Shown: piece after piece, positions 25,981 through 36,361 of the stretch | Numbering within the stretch: position 1 is the first letter of the stretch | Layout of the letters: every line of letters starts with the position of its first letter | NCBI RefSeq assembly: GCF_030695035.1 | Contig: NZ_JAUYTT010000022.1 | Span: 1 to 64,000, forward strand | Origin: Frigidibacter sp. | Lineage (GTDB): Bacteria > Pseudomonadota > Alphaproteobacteria > Rhodobacterales > Rhodobacteraceae | Direction: 5' to 3' | Length of the DNA stretch: 64,000 bases | The notes under the pieces: generated by a model | What the model saw: the letters and a program-made list of their open reading frames with translations, nothing else | Database searches by the model: none | Told to the model about the DNA's origin: nothing | Position numbers and translations under genes: made by a program

Positions 25981-27512
25981 TGGTGCCCCAAACGCTGCTC
26001 CCCGGATTGGTCCCGCTTGCCACGTTGCGCCGGATCTACTGGCTGGCCGAAACCCCGGGCCTCGACCCCTCGGCCGCGGCGGGCATCGCCCGGTCCGCTG
26101 CCCGCATCGCCGAGGTCGCCGCGGGCGACGCGGCGGTCTATGGCGTGAACACCGGCTTTGGCAAGCTTGCCTCGATCCGTATCCCGGCGGGCGACGTCGC
26201 GGCGCTGCAGCGCAACCTGATCCTGTCGCATTGCTGCGGCGTCGGCGCCCCGCTGGCCGAGGATGTGGTGCGGCTGGTGCTCACGCTCAAGCTGATGTCG
26301 CTCGGGCGGGGCGCATCTGGCACGCGGCCCGAGGTGGTGGCGCTGATCGGCGAGATGCTGGCCCGGGGCGTGATCCCGGTGATCCCGGAAAAGGGCTCGG
26401 TCGGGGCGTCGGGCGACCTGGCCCCGCTTGCCCATATGGCCGCCGTGATGATCGGCGAGGGCGAGGCCGTCGTAGGCGGCACCCGCCTGCCCGGCGCCGA
26501 GGCGCTGGCGCGGGTTGGGCTGGCACCCGTGGTTCTGGCCGCGAAAGAGGGGCTGGCCCTGATCAACGGCACGCAGGTTTCCACCGCCCTGGCGCTGGCG
26601 GGGCTGTTCCGGGCCGAACGGGCCTTGCGCGCCGCCATCGTGACCGGGGCGCTGTCGACCGATGCCGCCATGGGATCGACCGCGCCCTTCACCCCGGAAA
26701 TCCACACCCTGCGCGGCCATTCCGGCCAGATCGAGGTGGCCCGGGCCCTGCGGGGCCTGCTGGAGGGCAGCCAGATCCGCGACAGCCATGTGACCGGCGA
26801 CGAGCGCGTGCAGGATCCCTACTGCATCCGCTGCCATCCGCAGGTTGCGGGGGCCGCGCTCGACATCCTGCGCCATGCCGCCGCCACGCTGCAGATCGAG
26901 GCCAATGCCGCCACCGACAATCCGCTGGTTCTGATGGATGGCTCCGTCGTCTCGGGCGGCAATTTCCATGCCGAGCCGGTGGCCTTCGCCGCTGACATCA
27001 TCGCGCTGGCGGTGGCCGAGATCGGCGCCATCGCGCAGCGCCGTGTGGCGCTGCTGGTCGATCCGGCGCTGTCCTATGGGCTGCCGGGGTTCCTGACGCC
27101 AAAGCCCGGGCTCAATTCCGGCATGATGATCGCCGAGGTCACGACCGCCGCATTGATGAGCGAGAACAAGCAGATGGCCCATCCGGCATCGGTCGACAGT
27201 ACCCCCACCTCTGCCAATCAGGAGGATCACGTCTCGATGGCCTGCCACGGCGCGCGCCGCCTGTTGCCGATGACGCAGAACCTGTTCTGGATCATCGGGG
27301 TCGAGGCGATGATCGCGGCGCAGGGTGTGCATCTGCGCGGGCCTTTGAAGACCTCGCCCCGGCTGGAAACCGCGATTGCCGCGATCCGCAGCCGTATCCC
27401 GGTGCTGGAGGCGGACAGGTTCATGGGAAATGACATGGAGGCGGCCGGCGCCCTGGTGGCGACAGGCGCGCTGGAGCCGGCGGCGGCCGGCCTGCTGCCG
27501 GAGGTGGGCTGA
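25980..27512 (+). CDS. hutH: Histidine ammonia-lyase HutH
   Basis: A 510-aa enzyme. The self-processing MIO triad is in [15 protein letters not shown] (around residues 140-144). Other family motifs are [43 protein letters not shown] and [16 protein letters not shown]. It deaminates L-histidine to urocanate, the entry step. Its ATG shares a base with the hutI stop, and its own stop overlaps the hutG start, so it is tightly coupled. Confidence 0.97.
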   Translation: MVPQTLLPGLVPLATLRRIYWLAETPGLDPSAAAGIARSAARIAEVAAGDAAVYGVNTGFGKLASIRIPAGDVAALQRNLILSHCCGVGAPLAEDVVRLVLTLKLMSLGRGASGTRPEVVALIGEMLARGVIPVIPEKGSVGASGDLAPLAHMAAVMIGEGEAVVGGTRLPGAEALARVGLAPVVLAAKEGLALINGTQVSTALALAGLFRAERALRAAIVTGALSTDAAMGSTAPFTPEIHTLRGHSGQIEVARALRGLLEGSQIRDSHVTGDERVQDPYCIRCHPQVAGAALDILRHAAATLQIEANAATDNPLVLMDGSVVSGGNFHAEPVAFAADIIALAVAEIGAIAQRRVALLVDPALSYGLPGFLTPKPGLNSGMMIAEVTTAALMSENKQMAHPASVDSTPTSANQEDHVSMACHGARRLLPMTQNLFWIIGVEAMIAAQGVHLRGPLKTSPRLETAIAAIRSRIPVLEADRFMGNDMEAAGALVATGALEPAAAGLLPEVG

Positions 27513-28315
27513 TGGAGCCGTTCCGCGTCAGCCGCGGCGACAGCCCCGTCATCCTCGCCTTTCCCCATGTCGGCACCGGCCTGCCCGAGGCCGTGGCAGA
27601 GCGGCTGAACGACGAGGGCCGCCTGCTGCGCGATACCGACTGGCATATCCATGAGCTTTATACCGGGCTGCTGCCTGGGGTGACCACGATCACCGCCACC
27701 CAGTCGCGCTATGTCATCGACCTCAACCGCGATCCGTCGGGCGCCAGCCTCTATCCGGGGCAGACCACGACCGGGCTGATCCCGCTGACCACCTTCGACA
27801 ATGTGGAGATCTGGCAAGAGGGGCGCGCGCCGACCGCGGCCGATACGGCGCAATGGCTGGATCAGATCCACCGGACCTATCACGCCGCCCTCACGGCCGA
27901 GATCGCACGGGTCAGGGCGCTGCACGGGGTTGCGGTTCTCTATGACTGCCACTCGATCCGCTCGCGGATTCCCTGGCTGTTCGACGGCATCCTACCGGAT
28001 TTCAACATCGGCACCGACAGTGGCCGCAGCTGCGCGCCGGGGTTGGAGGCGGCAGTGCACGACATCTGCCGCGCCGCACCCGGGTTCACCAGCATCCTCA
28101 ACGGCCGGTTCCGCGGCGGCTGGACTACCCGCCATTATGGCCGCCCCGAAACCGGGGTCCATGCGATCCAGATGGAGCTGGCGCAGATCACCCATCTCGC
28201 GACCGAGACCCCGCCCTTCGAGCTTCACCCCGGCAAGGCCGCGCGGCTGCGCGACACCCTTGGCGAAATCCTGACCACGCTGGCCGCGCTCGCCCCGCGC
28301 TTGTCCCGTTCCTGA
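27512..28315 (+). CDS. hutG: N-formylglutamate deformylase HutG
   Basis: A 267-aa protein of the N-formylglutamate amidohydrolase family. It has PVILAFPHVGTGLPEAV, RYVIDLNRDPSG, VLYDCHSIRSRIPWLFDG and NIGTDSGRSC. It hydrolyses N-formyl-L-glutamate, made by HutF, to glutamate and formate. It overlaps hutH by one stop codon and is followed by hutU after 12 bases. Confidence 0.94.
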   Translation: MEPFRVSRGDSPVILAFPHVGTGLPEAVAERLNDEGRLLRDTDWHIHELYTGLLPGVTTITATQSRYVIDLNRDPSGASLYPGQTTTGLIPLTTFDNVEIWQEGRAPTAADTAQWLDQIHRTYHAALTAEIARVRALHGVAVLYDCHSIRSRIPWLFDGILPDFNIGTDSGRSCAPGLEAAVHDICRAAPGFTSILNGRFRGGWTTRHYGRPETGVHAIQMELAQITHLATETPPFELHPGKAARLRDTLGEILTTLAALAPRLSRS

Positions 28316-28327
28316 AAGGCCGCTGCC

Positions 28328-30022
28328 ATGACCGATCCGCGCCACAACATCCGCGACATCTATCCGGCCACCGGCACCACGATCAGCGCCAAAAGCTGGC
28401 TGACCGAGGCGCCGCTGCGGATGCTGATGAACAACCTGCATCCCGACGTGGCGGAGAACCCGCATGAACTGGTGGTCTATGGCGGCATCGGCCGCGCCGC
28501 GCGCACCTGGAAGGATTTCGACCTGATCTGCGATGCCCTGCGCGATCTTGAGGAGGACGAGACGCTGCTGGTGCAATCGGGCAAGCCCGTCGCCATCGTG
28601 CGCACCCACAAGGACGCGCCGCGCGTGCTGATCGCCAATTCCAACCTCGTGCCGCGTTGGGCGACCTGGGAGCATTTCAACGAGCTCGATCGCAAGGGCC
28701 TGATGATGTACGGCCAGATGACGGCCGGGTCCTGGATCTATATCGGCGCGCAGGGCATCGTGCAGGGCACCTACGAGACCTTCGCCGAACTGGGTCGCCA
28801 GCACTACAGTGGCGACCTCACCGGGAAATGGGTGCTGACGGGCGGGCTTGGCGGCATGGGCGGCGCGCAGCCGCTGGCGGCGGTCTTCGCCGGGGCGTGC
28901 TGCCTTGCAGTCGAGGTGGACGAGACCCGGATCGATTTCCGGATGCGCACAGGGTACGTCGATGCCAAGGCACGAACGCTGGACGAGGCGCTGGCGCTGA
29001 TCGCCGGATGGACGGCCAAGGGCGAGGCGAAATCGGTCGGGCTTCTGGGCAATGCCGCCGAGATCTTCCCCGAGATCCTGCGCCGCCAGCTGGCCGGCGA
29101 GGCGCTGCCGAACGGTCGCCCCGATATCGTCACCGACCAGACATCGGCCCATGATCCGGTGCATGGCTATTGCCCGGCGGGCTGGAGCGTCGGCACCTGG
29201 CAGGCCGCGCAGTCGAGCGATCCGGCGGGGGTGGAGAAGGCCGCCCGCGCCTCCATGCGCGCTCATGTCGAGGCGATGGTCGGCTTTCATGACGCGGGTG
29301 TGCCCACGGTCGATTATGGCAACAACATCCGGCAGATGGCGCTGGAAGAGGGCTTTGCGCGCGCCTTCGCCTTCCCCGGTTTCGTGCCCGCCTGCATCCG
29401 GCCGCTGTTCTGCCAGGGCATCGGCCCGTTCCGCTGGGTGGCCCTGTCGGGCGACCCCGAGGATATCGCCAAAACCGACGCGGCCATGAAGAAGCTGTTT
29501 CCCGAGAACGCCCACCTGCACCGCTGGCTCGACATGGCGGCCGAGCGGATCGCGTTCCAGGGGCTGCCCGCCCGGATCTGCTGGATCGGCCTTGGCGACC
29601 GGCACCGCGCGGGGCTGATGTTCAACGAGATGGTGGCCAGCGGCGAGTTGAAGGCCCCGATCGTCATTGGCCGCGACCATCTCGACTCCGGCTCCGTCGC
29701 CAGTCCGAACCGCGAGACCGAGGGGATGATGGACGGCTCGGATGCCGTGTCGGACTGGCCGTTGCTGAATGCCCTGACAAATACCGCGTCGGGGGCGACA
29801 TGGGTGTCGATCCATCATGGTGGCGGTGTCGGCATGGGCTTTTCCCAACATGCAGGGGTGGTGATCGTCGCCGATGGCACCCAAGATGCGGCGCGGCGGC
29901 TGGAACGGGTGCTGTGGAACGACCCGGCCTCGGGCGTGATGCGTCATGCCGATGCCGGCTATGCCAGCGCCGTGGACTGCGCCCGCCTGCACAACCTGCG
30001 CCTGCCGGGCATCCTGGGATGA
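28328..30022 (+). CDS. hutU: Urocanate hydratase HutU
   Basis: A 564-aa NAD+-dependent enzyme. Diagnostic stretches are [84 protein letters not shown] (with the active-site Cys) and [20 protein letters not shown]. It converts urocanate to imidazolonepropionate. The length matches the family. It overlaps hutD by a TGA/ATG junction. Confidence 0.97.
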   Translation: MTDPRHNIRDIYPATGTTISAKSWLTEAPLRMLMNNLHPDVAENPHELVVYGGIGRAARTWKDFDLICDALRDLEEDETLLVQSGKPVAIVRTHKDAPRVLIANSNLVPRWATWEHFNELDRKGLMMYGQMTAGSWIYIGAQGIVQGTYETFAELGRQHYSGDLTGKWVLTGGLGGMGGAQPLAAVFAGACCLAVEVDETRIDFRMRTGYVDAKARTLDEALALIAGWTAKGEAKSVGLLGNAAEIFPEILRRQLAGEALPNGRPDIVTDQTSAHDPVHGYCPAGWSVGTWQAAQSSDPAGVEKAARASMRAHVEAMVGFHDAGVPTVDYGNNIRQMALEEGFARAFAFPGFVPACIRPLFCQGIGPFRWVALSGDPEDIAKTDAAMKKLFPENAHLHRWLDMAAERIAFQGLPARICWIGLGDRHRAGLMFNEMVASGELKAPIVIGRDHLDSGSVASPNRETEGMMDGSDAVSDWPLLNALTNTASGATWVSIHHGGGVGMGFSQHAGVVIVADGTQDAARRLERVLWNDPASGVMRHADAGYASAVDCARLHNLRLPGILG

Positions 30023-30567
30023 GCGCCGTCTACCCGGCCAGGGGGCGGATGTTCCGGCCCTGGAAGAACGGCGGCGGCGAGACGGCAGAGATCGTGGTGT
30101 CGCCGCCCCATGCGGGTTTCGAGGATTTCGATTGGCGAATCTCGACCGCCCTCGTTGCCAGCGACGGGCCCTTCTCGGCCTTTCCCGGCATCGACCGGGT
30201 GCTGACCGTGATCGAGGGCGGACCCATGCGCCTGTCGCTGGCGGGGGTGGAGCGAGAGCTGGACGCCCAGAGCCCGCCACTGGCCTTTCCGGGCGAAGTG
30301 CCCTGCAGCGCCACGCTGACCGGGGCCCCGGTCCTTGACTTCAACGTCATGGTGCGCCGCCCCTTGCGCGCCGAGGTGACGCGGAGCCCGCTGCCTCTGC
30401 CGCCCGAACCGCTGGCAGAGGCGCCTCTGGCCCGTCTGGCGTTGCTTCTGGCGGCGGGCGGCGGCCTGTCGCGGCTCGATCTGCTCGATCTGGCCCAAGC
30501 CAGCCCGGCGCTGCGGAGGCAGCTTCAGGGCGTGCCGGCGATCCTCGTGACCCTCCGCCGCGGCTAG
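30019..30567 (+). CDS. hutD: HutD family protein
   Basis: A 182-aa cupin-like protein. The signature [16 protein letters not shown] lies near the N-terminus, followed by [20 protein letters not shown] and [10 protein letters not shown]. HutD accompanies hut genes widely and is thought to limit or fine-tune the pathway, perhaps by binding formylglutamate or urocanate. It is the last gene of the hut operon and converges on hutC within a few bases. Confidence 0.9.
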   Translation: MSAVYPARGRMFRPWKNGGGETAEIVVSPPHAGFEDFDWRISTALVASDGPFSAFPGIDRVLTVIEGGPMRLSLAGVERELDAQSPPLAFPGEVPCSATLTGAPVLDFNVMVRRPLRAEVTRSPLPLPPEPLAEAPLARLALLLAAGGGLSRLDLLDLAQASPALRRQLQGVPAILVTLRRG

Positions 30568-30570
30568 GCT

Positions 30571-31308
30571 TCAGCCAGCCGCATCCCGCGGGCCGAACTG
30601 CGCGACAAGCTGGTGGCGGTCCCCCGGATAGGTCTGGGTCACCAGCGTCACCCATTGCCCGGCAATCTCGGTCCGCCGGGTGACCTCGAGACAGGCCGCG
30701 CCCGATGCCAGCCCCAGATCGCGCGCCACCTGCGGCGCGGCGGGAACGGCGCGGATGCGGTGCTCGGCCGAGGACCAGGGAACCTCGCGCAGCAACCAGG
30801 CCCCGGGCGCAGTCTGGCGGAAATCTGCATCCAGCGCCGCAGGGGCCGCTTCGGGGTTGATAATCCGCGCCTCGTGGCAGAACGGCAGGCCCCCGGCGTG
30901 ATGCACCCCGCGCAGGGCCAGGATCTTGCCGCCCGGCGCCTCGATCCGGGCCGAGAGCGCCTCCTCCGGCAAAGGCAGGCGCAGGCTGCGTTCCAGCAGA
31001 TCGAAGCGCCAGTCCAGCCCCAGCGCCGCCACCTCTGCCTCGATGTCCGTGATCTCCATTACCGCCGCCTGCGCCATCGGACGGGCGACGAAGGTGCCCA
31101 GCTTCTTGCGCCGCACCAAAAAGCCCTCGCGCGTCAGCTGCGCCAAGACCTTGTTCATCGTCATACGCGAGACGCCATGGCTTTCGGCCAGCTGCGTCTC
31201 GAACGGCAGCTGGAACCCCGGCTGCCATTCGCCGCTGGTGATCCGGTCGCGCAACCCGGTCAGGATGCGGTCGTGATGGGTGCCGCGGGGCGGCCGGGCA
31301 GCTTGCAT
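30571..31308 (-). CDS. hutC: Histidine utilisation repressor HutC (GntR/UTRA)
   Basis: A 245-aa GntR/HutC-subfamily repressor. The winged helix is RILTGLRDRITSGEWQPGFQ, ESHGVSRMTMNKVLAQLTRE; the UTRA domain has LALRGVHHAGGLPFCHEARI and WVTLVTQTYPGDRHQLVAQF near the end. I chose ATG 31308, preceded by GGAGGA; the frame continues far upstream without support. Urocanate is the usual inducer that releases HutC from the hut operators. Confidence 0.94.
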   Translation of the reverse strand: MQAARPPRGTHHDRILTGLRDRITSGEWQPGFQLPFETQLAESHGVSRMTMNKVLAQLTREGFLVRRKKLGTFVARPMAQAAVMEITDIEAEVAALGLDWRFDLLERSLRLPLPEEALSARIEAPGGKILALRGVHHAGGLPFCHEARIINPEAAPAALDADFRQTAPGAWLLREVPWSSAEHRIRAVPAAPQVARDLGLASGAACLEVTRRTEIAGQWVTLVTQTYPGDRHQLVAQFGPRDAAG

Positions 31309-31656
31309 CCACGGGTCCTCCGATGCTTCGCAGGACTTTAGAAGCCCGGCAGCAAGAGGTCCACCGCAGGGCGCAACATCATCACGGAGGCCCGAGCCGC
31401 TGATGCTGGCCTGCTCGGACCAGCATCGCCTCGCTGCAGGCGCGCTTTGCGCACGTAGGTCTGCCGATGATTGCCGGCTGATCCCGGTCAACGGCGCCTG
31501 AAATCCCGGCGGCGCCTGCTGAAACGATGTCTTCTTGAGCGGTATAATCTCCAGGAATAAACTCATGCCCAATTTGCGTTGAGATGCTCTGCTGTGGCAC
31601 TTAAGGTTCATCCAGGCGACATGTTTCTGGCGCTTGCCCAGGGCGGAGCGGTGAAG
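31309..31656. other. Divergent promoter region hutC / LysR gene
   Basis: About 350 bases between two divergent regulators. It should contain both promoters. I see no palindrome of convincing length, no RNA gene and no supportable ORF. Confidence 0.5.
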
Positions 31657-32628
31657 ATGGATAACGGCGACAGGGCTATCAAACCGGGCGGAGTCGAGTT
31701 TTCCCCCCGCGAGATCGAATTCTTCGCTTCGGTCATGCTGCACGGCACCACAACCAAGGCGGCGGATGCGCTGGACGTCACCCAGCCGGCGGTCAGCAAA
31801 ACCCTGCAGCTGCTGGCAGAAAAGGCGGGCTTCCAGCTTTTCCGCATAAGTCGCCAGCGGCTGGTGCCGACGCCCGAAGCTCATATGCTTTACGCCGAGG
31901 TGCAGCGCGTCTTCGAATCTGCCCGCGCCATTTCCCGCGCCGCGCAGGAGATCCGCGAATTGCGCAGCGGCCGGCTGAACATCTGCGCGCTGCCGGCCTT
32001 CGGTGTCACCCTGCTGCCCTCGATCATTGCCGAGTTTGCCCGCCAGCACCCGACGGTGTCGATAGCGATGGATATCCGGAGTTCAACCACCGTCATCCAG
32101 CGGGCCAGCCGCAATCAGCTCGATATCGGCATCGCGGCGACCAGCGCGGAAGAGATACCCTCGGTCTCGCGCAGGGTGCTGGTCGATACCGAGCCTGTCT
32201 GTGTGATGCCGGCAGGTCACGTGCTGGCTCGCAAGGACGTTGTCAGTCCCGAAGACCTGCACGGGTTGGACTTTATCTCCATGGGCTCGGGTGATCCGAT
32301 GCGCCGCCAGCTTGACGCGCTGTGCGAGGCAAGCCAGGTGCGGCGGAACCTGAAAGTCGAGGTCGCCTTGTCCAGCGCCTGCCTGAGCTTGGTGGCGAGT
32401 GGTGCCGGTGTCGCCATTGTCGACCGGCTGTCCGCCTGGATGGCCCGGGACCGTCAGATCGAGATCAGACGGTTCCTGCCGAAACTGGAAGTCAGGCTCA
32501 GCGTTTATCGGCCCTGGGGGGTCATCGCCTCGACCGCGTCGGACGCATTCCACGACCTTCTGATCCACAGCAGCCGCACCTATATGAAAGAGGTGGATGA
32601 CGGGATCGAAGGGCTGATCGCGGGTTGA
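31657..32628 (+). CDS. LysR-family transcriptional regulator
   Basis: A 323-aa regulator. The helix-turn-helix part is SPREIEFFASVMLHGTTTKA, ADALDVTQPAVSKTLQLLAE. A substrate-binding domain follows with SGRLNICALPAFGVTLLPSI and LVASGAGVAIVDRL. ATG 31657 lies just after a GGAG; an earlier start at 31579 is possible. It stands at the head of the amine-oxidation island, convergent with a class V PLP enzyme gene, and is the only regulator there, so it probably controls that island. Confidence 0.9.
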   Translation: MDNGDRAIKPGGVEFSPREIEFFASVMLHGTTTKAADALDVTQPAVSKTLQLLAEKAGFQLFRISRQRLVPTPEAHMLYAEVQRVFESARAISRAAQEIRELRSGRLNICALPAFGVTLLPSIIAEFARQHPTVSIAMDIRSSTTVIQRASRNQLDIGIAATSAEEIPSVSRRVLVDTEPVCVMPAGHVLARKDVVSPEDLHGLDFISMGSGDPMRRQLDALCEASQVRRNLKVEVALSSACLSLVASGAGVAIVDRLSAWMARDRQIEIRRFLPKLEVRLSVYRPWGVIASTASDAFHDLLIHSSRTYMKEVDDGIEGLIAG

Positions 32629-32634
32629 CTGCAG

Positions 32635-33786
32635 CTAGCGCAGGGCAAGGTTTTCAAACAGCCGCGCGATGTCATCCGCGTCATTGTAGACATGCGGAGA
32701 AACCCGCATCTTGCTGCCACGCAGGGTGACATGTACGCCAGCGGCCTTGAGCCGGGGGCCGGCATCCGGGGCAAGCTGGTCGCCAATTTCCAGGATGGCG
32801 ATATGCGGGATGGGGCAGGCGGGCCGGGCAGCGATCAGGCCGCGGCCCTCGGCTTGATCCCAGATCAGCCCGTTCAGATGGCCAAGCCGCTCTGCCACGG
32901 ATTCAAGCCCCCAACCCAGCAGTAGCTTCAGCGCGGCAATGGTGGTGGGAAGCGTGGCGAAATCAGACCTCTGGCCCATGTCGAACCGTCGTGCCCCCGC
33001 CATGAAACCGGGCTTGTTCACCAGATAGAAATCCGGCTTCTCGCCGCCGATCCGGTTCCAGGAGTGGTGTTCGAGGGGCACCCCCGTCTCGTGCCAGCGC
33101 TTGTCGGCATAAAGGAATGCCTGACGATAGGGGCCAAGCAGGAACTTGTAGGTGGCGAAAGCCAGGAAATCCGGCCGCACCCGCCGCACATCGAAGGGCA
33201 GGGCGCCCACCCATTGCGTGCCGTCGACCACCAGACAGGCCCCCGCGGCCCGGCTGGCCTCCGCCACCGCCTCAAGATCAAGCAGTATCCCCTCGAACCA
33301 GTGAACCAGTGATCCTGCGACAACCGCAACGGGATAGGGCGAGCCCTTGATCGCGCCGATCAGCGCCGCAGTCCAATCGCCGTCCTGCGGCTTGGGCGCG
33401 ATCACCACATGGGCATCGTTGCGTTCGGCCAGCTCGTACCAGACATAGCGGTGCGAAGTATGTTCGTTCTCCATCATCACGATGGCCGATCCGGCGGGCA
33501 CCGGCACATTCGCCGCCGCGATGGACATGCCGTAGCTGGTGGCCGCAGTCAGCGCGATCTCGTCGGCGCCGGCTCCGATCATCTCGGCCGCGAGGCGGCG
33601 GGCCTCTTCCACCTCATCATAGAAGGCGTCGATGGTCATCTCCCAGGGGCGGGCCTTGATGCGGGCGGCGGCCGCCCCGGCTTCAGCGGCAGCGATCGGG
33701 ACCGGCGATAGGTAAGCCGCGTCCAGATAGGCGACCTCGGAAGGGATGGCGAAAAGAGCGCGCTGGCTTGGAAGCCGGGGGGTCAT
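32635..33786 (-). CDS. Class V aminotransferase-fold PLP enzyme
   Basis: A 383-aa fold-type I PLP enzyme. The N-terminus has YLDAAYLSPVP, followed by TAATSYGMSIAA, ENEHTSHRYVWYEL, VVDGTQWVGALPFDV and the PLP Lys in FATYKFLLGPYRQAFLY. The C-terminus has LRGSKMRVSPHVYNDADDI. It belongs with isopenicillin-N epimerase, kynureninase and cysteine desulfurase-like proteins. Possible activities are racemisation, C-S cleavage or transamination of an amino acid. It overlaps the upstream ornithine cyclodeaminase-family gene by a few bases, so the two act in one pathway. Confidence 0.85.
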   Translation of the reverse strand: MTPRLPSQRALFAIPSEVAYLDAAYLSPVPIAAAEAGAAAARIKARPWEMTIDAFYDEVEEARRLAAEMIGAGADEIALTAATSYGMSIAAANVPVPAGSAIVMMENEHTSHRYVWYELAERNDAHVVIAPKPQDGDWTAALIGAIKGSPYPVAVVAGSLVHWFEGILLDLEAVAEASRAAGACLVVDGTQWVGALPFDVRRVRPDFLAFATYKFLLGPYRQAFLYADKRWHETGVPLEHHSWNRIGGEKPDFYLVNKPGFMAGARRFDMGQRSDFATLPTTIAALKLLLGWGLESVAERLGHLNGLIWDQAEGRGLIAARPACPIPHIAILEIGDQLAPDAGPRLKAAGVHVTLRGSKMRVSPHVYNDADDIARLFENLALR

Positions 33787-34799
33787 AGGCTGAGCTCCAC
33801 TTGAGTGCCGAGCCCCTGCTGGCGTGCGGCGTTGTACAGGAAATTCGCCAGCTCTATGTCCTGGGCCGGAACTCCGAGTGAGCGGTAGATCGTAATGTCC
33901 TCAGGACACTCACGGCCCGGGGCGCTTCCCTCAAGCACCGCGCCGATTTCGCCGCGCAGGTGATCCTTGGTGATCGCGCCTTGAGCGATGGCCTCGACCA
34001 ACTCACCCGCGGCAGTCAGCGCCATGGGCATGTAGTCCACCCAGATGCTGGCGCGCAGCACACATCCAAGATCGAGCTCGCGGCAGGATGGAACGCTGGC
34101 GCCAACGGCGTTCACATGCACACCCTTTGGCAACCAGTCGCCCGAAAGAACCGGCGTCTCGGAGGACGTCACGGTGCAGATGATATCTGCCGTCGACACC
34201 GCCTCACGCGCGTCAGAGAAGGCCTCGACCTCGAACCCGGCGTCAGCCTGCTCGCGGGCGAATGCCTCGGCTTTGTGCCGGTTGCGGCCCCAGATCCGCA
34301 AGCGGCGGATAGGCCTGACCTGCGCAAGGGTTGCAATATGGCGCCGCGCCTGCTCGCCGTATCCCATCAGGGCAAGCGTCTCGCTTTCAGGGCGCGACAG
34401 GGCGCGGGTCGCGACGGCGCTGGCGGCAGCGGTGCGCCAGCCGGTCAGCTCTCCGCCGTCAATCAGCCCGACAGGGCGGCCGCGGGACTTTTCAAACAGC
34501 ACCACCACGCCGCGATGCGAACCATAGCCATGAGCGAAGTTGTCGGGGAAGACCGACAGAACCTTGGCGCCAAAGAGCGGTTGATCGGCAAGGTCCGCAT
34601 ACATCATCGACAAACAGCTGCCCGCCGCCCCTGGCAGCATCAGAGTGCGCCGGACATCTTGATGGGCAATTCCATTCGACGTTTTGCGCAGCGCCTGTTC
34701 GGCACAGTCGAGCGCGGCATCGAGGCTCATCACCTGCTTGATCACTGCCCGGTCAAGCAGCAGGAAATTCGGCTGCGGGTCGAGTTGGGTTCGGTCCAT
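33783..34799 (-). CDS. Ornithine cyclodeaminase / mu-crystallin family enzyme
   Basis: A 338-aa NAD(P)-dependent protein. The conserved parts are KVLSVFPDNFAHGYGSHRGV, LIDGGELTGWRTAAASAVAT, LALMGYGEQARRHIATLAQV (Rossmann nucleotide site) and VNAVGASVPSCRELD. Members are ornithine cyclodeaminases, alanine dehydrogenases or ketimine/delta1-pyrroline-2-carboxylate reductases. The adjacent amine oxidases and RidA, which deal with imines, make a ketimine reductase role more likely. It starts the operon with the class V PLP enzyme. Confidence 0.88.
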   Translation of the reverse strand: MDRTQLDPQPNFLLLDRAVIKQVMSLDAALDCAEQALRKTSNGIAHQDVRRTLMLPGAAGSCLSMMYADLADQPLFGAKVLSVFPDNFAHGYGSHRGVVVLFEKSRGRPVGLIDGGELTGWRTAAASAVATRALSRPESETLALMGYGEQARRHIATLAQVRPIRRLRIWGRNRHKAEAFAREQADAGFEVEAFSDAREAVSTADIICTVTSSETPVLSGDWLPKGVHVNAVGASVPSCRELDLGCVLRASIWVDYMPMALTAAGELVEAIAQGAITKDHLRGEIGAVLEGSAPGRECPEDITIYRSLGVPAQDIELANFLYNAARQQGLGTQVELSL

Positions 34800-35152
34800 C
34801 AGCCTTCTCGTGTCTGTTCATCCTCTATAGCGGGAAATGTTATCATCTTCAGTCCCGATACGGGCAGCGAGAATTGATAACCTTTCGGATGCAGCGGTGA
34901 ACGAAAGGGCATGTCCCCCCAAGAAACCTCGTCTGGACTGGTCCAAAACATGGCGATGGAGGAACAAAACGCCACGCCACTCCTGCCACCACCGGAGCCT
35001 CGGCCCGAAAGGCGCTAAAGCGCCGGGCTGATGTCCCGGGTGCCGGTTCAACTGAGTTCATAACTTTTGACGACAACAGTCACCGGCGCACGCAATTGAT
35101 GGCCCTGTGCAATCCTGAGATATTACCCCCCGGATGATGCGGAGGACAGGAA
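34800..35152. promoter_or_regulatory. Divergent promoter region with TTATCA/TGATAA dyad
   Basis: About 350 bases between the cyclodeaminase gene and the FAD oxidase operon. TTATCA at 34840-34845 and TGATAA at 34875-34880 form a separated inverted repeat next to the minus-strand gene. It may be a LysR or GntR operator. No gene is seen in the rest. Confidence 0.35.
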
Positions 35153-36289
35153 ATGCAGGTTGTCGTGGTCGGAGCGGGCATAGTCGGATGCTCTGTCGCC
35201 TATGAATGCGCCAAGGCCGGGGCGAAGGTTACGCTGCTGGAAGCGGGCCGGGTGGCGGGCGCCACCTCCTCGATCAGTTTCGCCTGGACCAATGCGACGA
35301 CCAAGTTTCCCCGCGCGTATTATGACCTGAACGTGGCCGGGATGCGCGCGCATCTGGAGCTGCGGCGCGACTTCGGCACTACGCCGTGGTTCACCCAGAC
35401 CGGCAGCGTCGAATGGCGCAACCGGGCCGAGGACCAGCCCGCCTATCTGGAGAACTTTCGCCAGATGAAGGAGTGGGGCTATGGCATCGAATGGATCAGC
35501 CGCGAGACACTGGCAAGGATGGAGCCCGAGGTGAACATCGCCGGCATCGGCGAGGGGCCGATCTCCTATTTCCCCGAAGAGGGCTGGGTCGATCCCGCGC
35601 TCTACTGCGCCTGGCTGCTGCGGGCCGCGAAAGAGCGCTGGGGTGCCGAGGTTCTGGAATTCTCCAGGGTGACGGTGATCGAGTCCGAGGGTGGCAAGGT
35701 GCGGCGGGTGCGCCTCGCTGACGGCCGCAATTTTGCCGCTGATGCGGTGGTGAACTGTACCGGGGGCTGGGCCGATGCGAGTCTGGGCGACGCGCAGGGC
35801 ATCCCTCTGGAGTCGACCATCGGCGTGCTTGGCTTCACGTCCCCCGTGGCGCTGACGTTGCGCAGCCAGCTTCACGCCGACGATCTGGATATTCGCCCCG
35901 ATGGCGCCGGACGCATCATGATTCACAAGATCTCGGTCGATGCGACGATGAAAGGCCCCGAGCCACTGGCGACTGACAGCCCGCAGGCGGCCGAGTTGTT
36001 GCGCTCTGCGCGCGAGGTGCTGCCGGCGCTGGAGGCGGTGGAACTGGAAGCGCTCCGCAGCACGGTGCGGCCCTATCCGGCGGACGGGTTCACCTGTGCC
36101 GGTGCGATGCCGGGGCTGGAAGGCCATTACATGGCGGTGACGCATAGCGGGGTGACGATCTCGCCCTATCTAGGCCGCGCCGTTGCCGATGAGGTGGTGC
36201 GTGGCGAGTGGCACGCCGATCTTGACGCATTCCGCCCCGATCGCTTCTTCCAGAACCCGTCGCCGGTCGCCCAGATGTCCGAGGCCTGA
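35153..36289 (+). CDS. FAD-dependent amine/amino-acid oxidoreductase (DAO family)
   Basis: A 378-aa DAO-family flavoprotein. It begins with the dinucleotide site VVVVGAGIVGCSVAYECAKAG, and has EAGRVAGATSSISFAWTNAT, and a C-terminal DGFTCAGAMPGLEGHYMAVT HSGVTISPYLGR segment. Relatives are D-amino-acid dehydrogenases, glycine oxidase and sarcosine oxidase, which oxidise C-N bonds to imines. GGAGGACAGG precedes the ATG. A RidA gene follows after ~70 bases, fitting imine release. Confidence 0.88.
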   Translation: MQVVVVGAGIVGCSVAYECAKAGAKVTLLEAGRVAGATSSISFAWTNATTKFPRAYYDLNVAGMRAHLELRRDFGTTPWFTQTGSVEWRNRAEDQPAYLENFRQMKEWGYGIEWISRETLARMEPEVNIAGIGEGPISYFPEEGWVDPALYCAWLLRAAKERWGAEVLEFSRVTVIESEGGKVRRVRLADGRNFAADAVVNCTGGWADASLGDAQGIPLESTIGVLGFTSPVALTLRSQLHADDLDIRPDGAGRIMIHKISVDATMKGPEPLATDSPQAAELLRSAREVLPALEAVELEALRSTVRPYPADGFTCAGAMPGLEGHYMAVTHSGVTISPYLGRAVADEVVRGEWHADLDAFRPDRFFQNPSPVAQMSEA

Positions 36290-36361
36290 ACCGCACCGGC
36301 CCCAGCGCCAAGCAGGCGCCGCCACAGCCCGTCCTGCCTCTCTCCAACCGAAAGCCCGATC

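Noticed and set aside
25554-27332. 592-codon minus-strand ORF opposite hutI/hutH
   Set aside because: Antisense to two clear enzymes, with no start site or recognised domain.
27992-30280. 762-codon minus-strand ORF opposite hutG/hutU
   Set aside because: Covers the certain hutU gene in antisense; composition rather than selection keeps the frame open.
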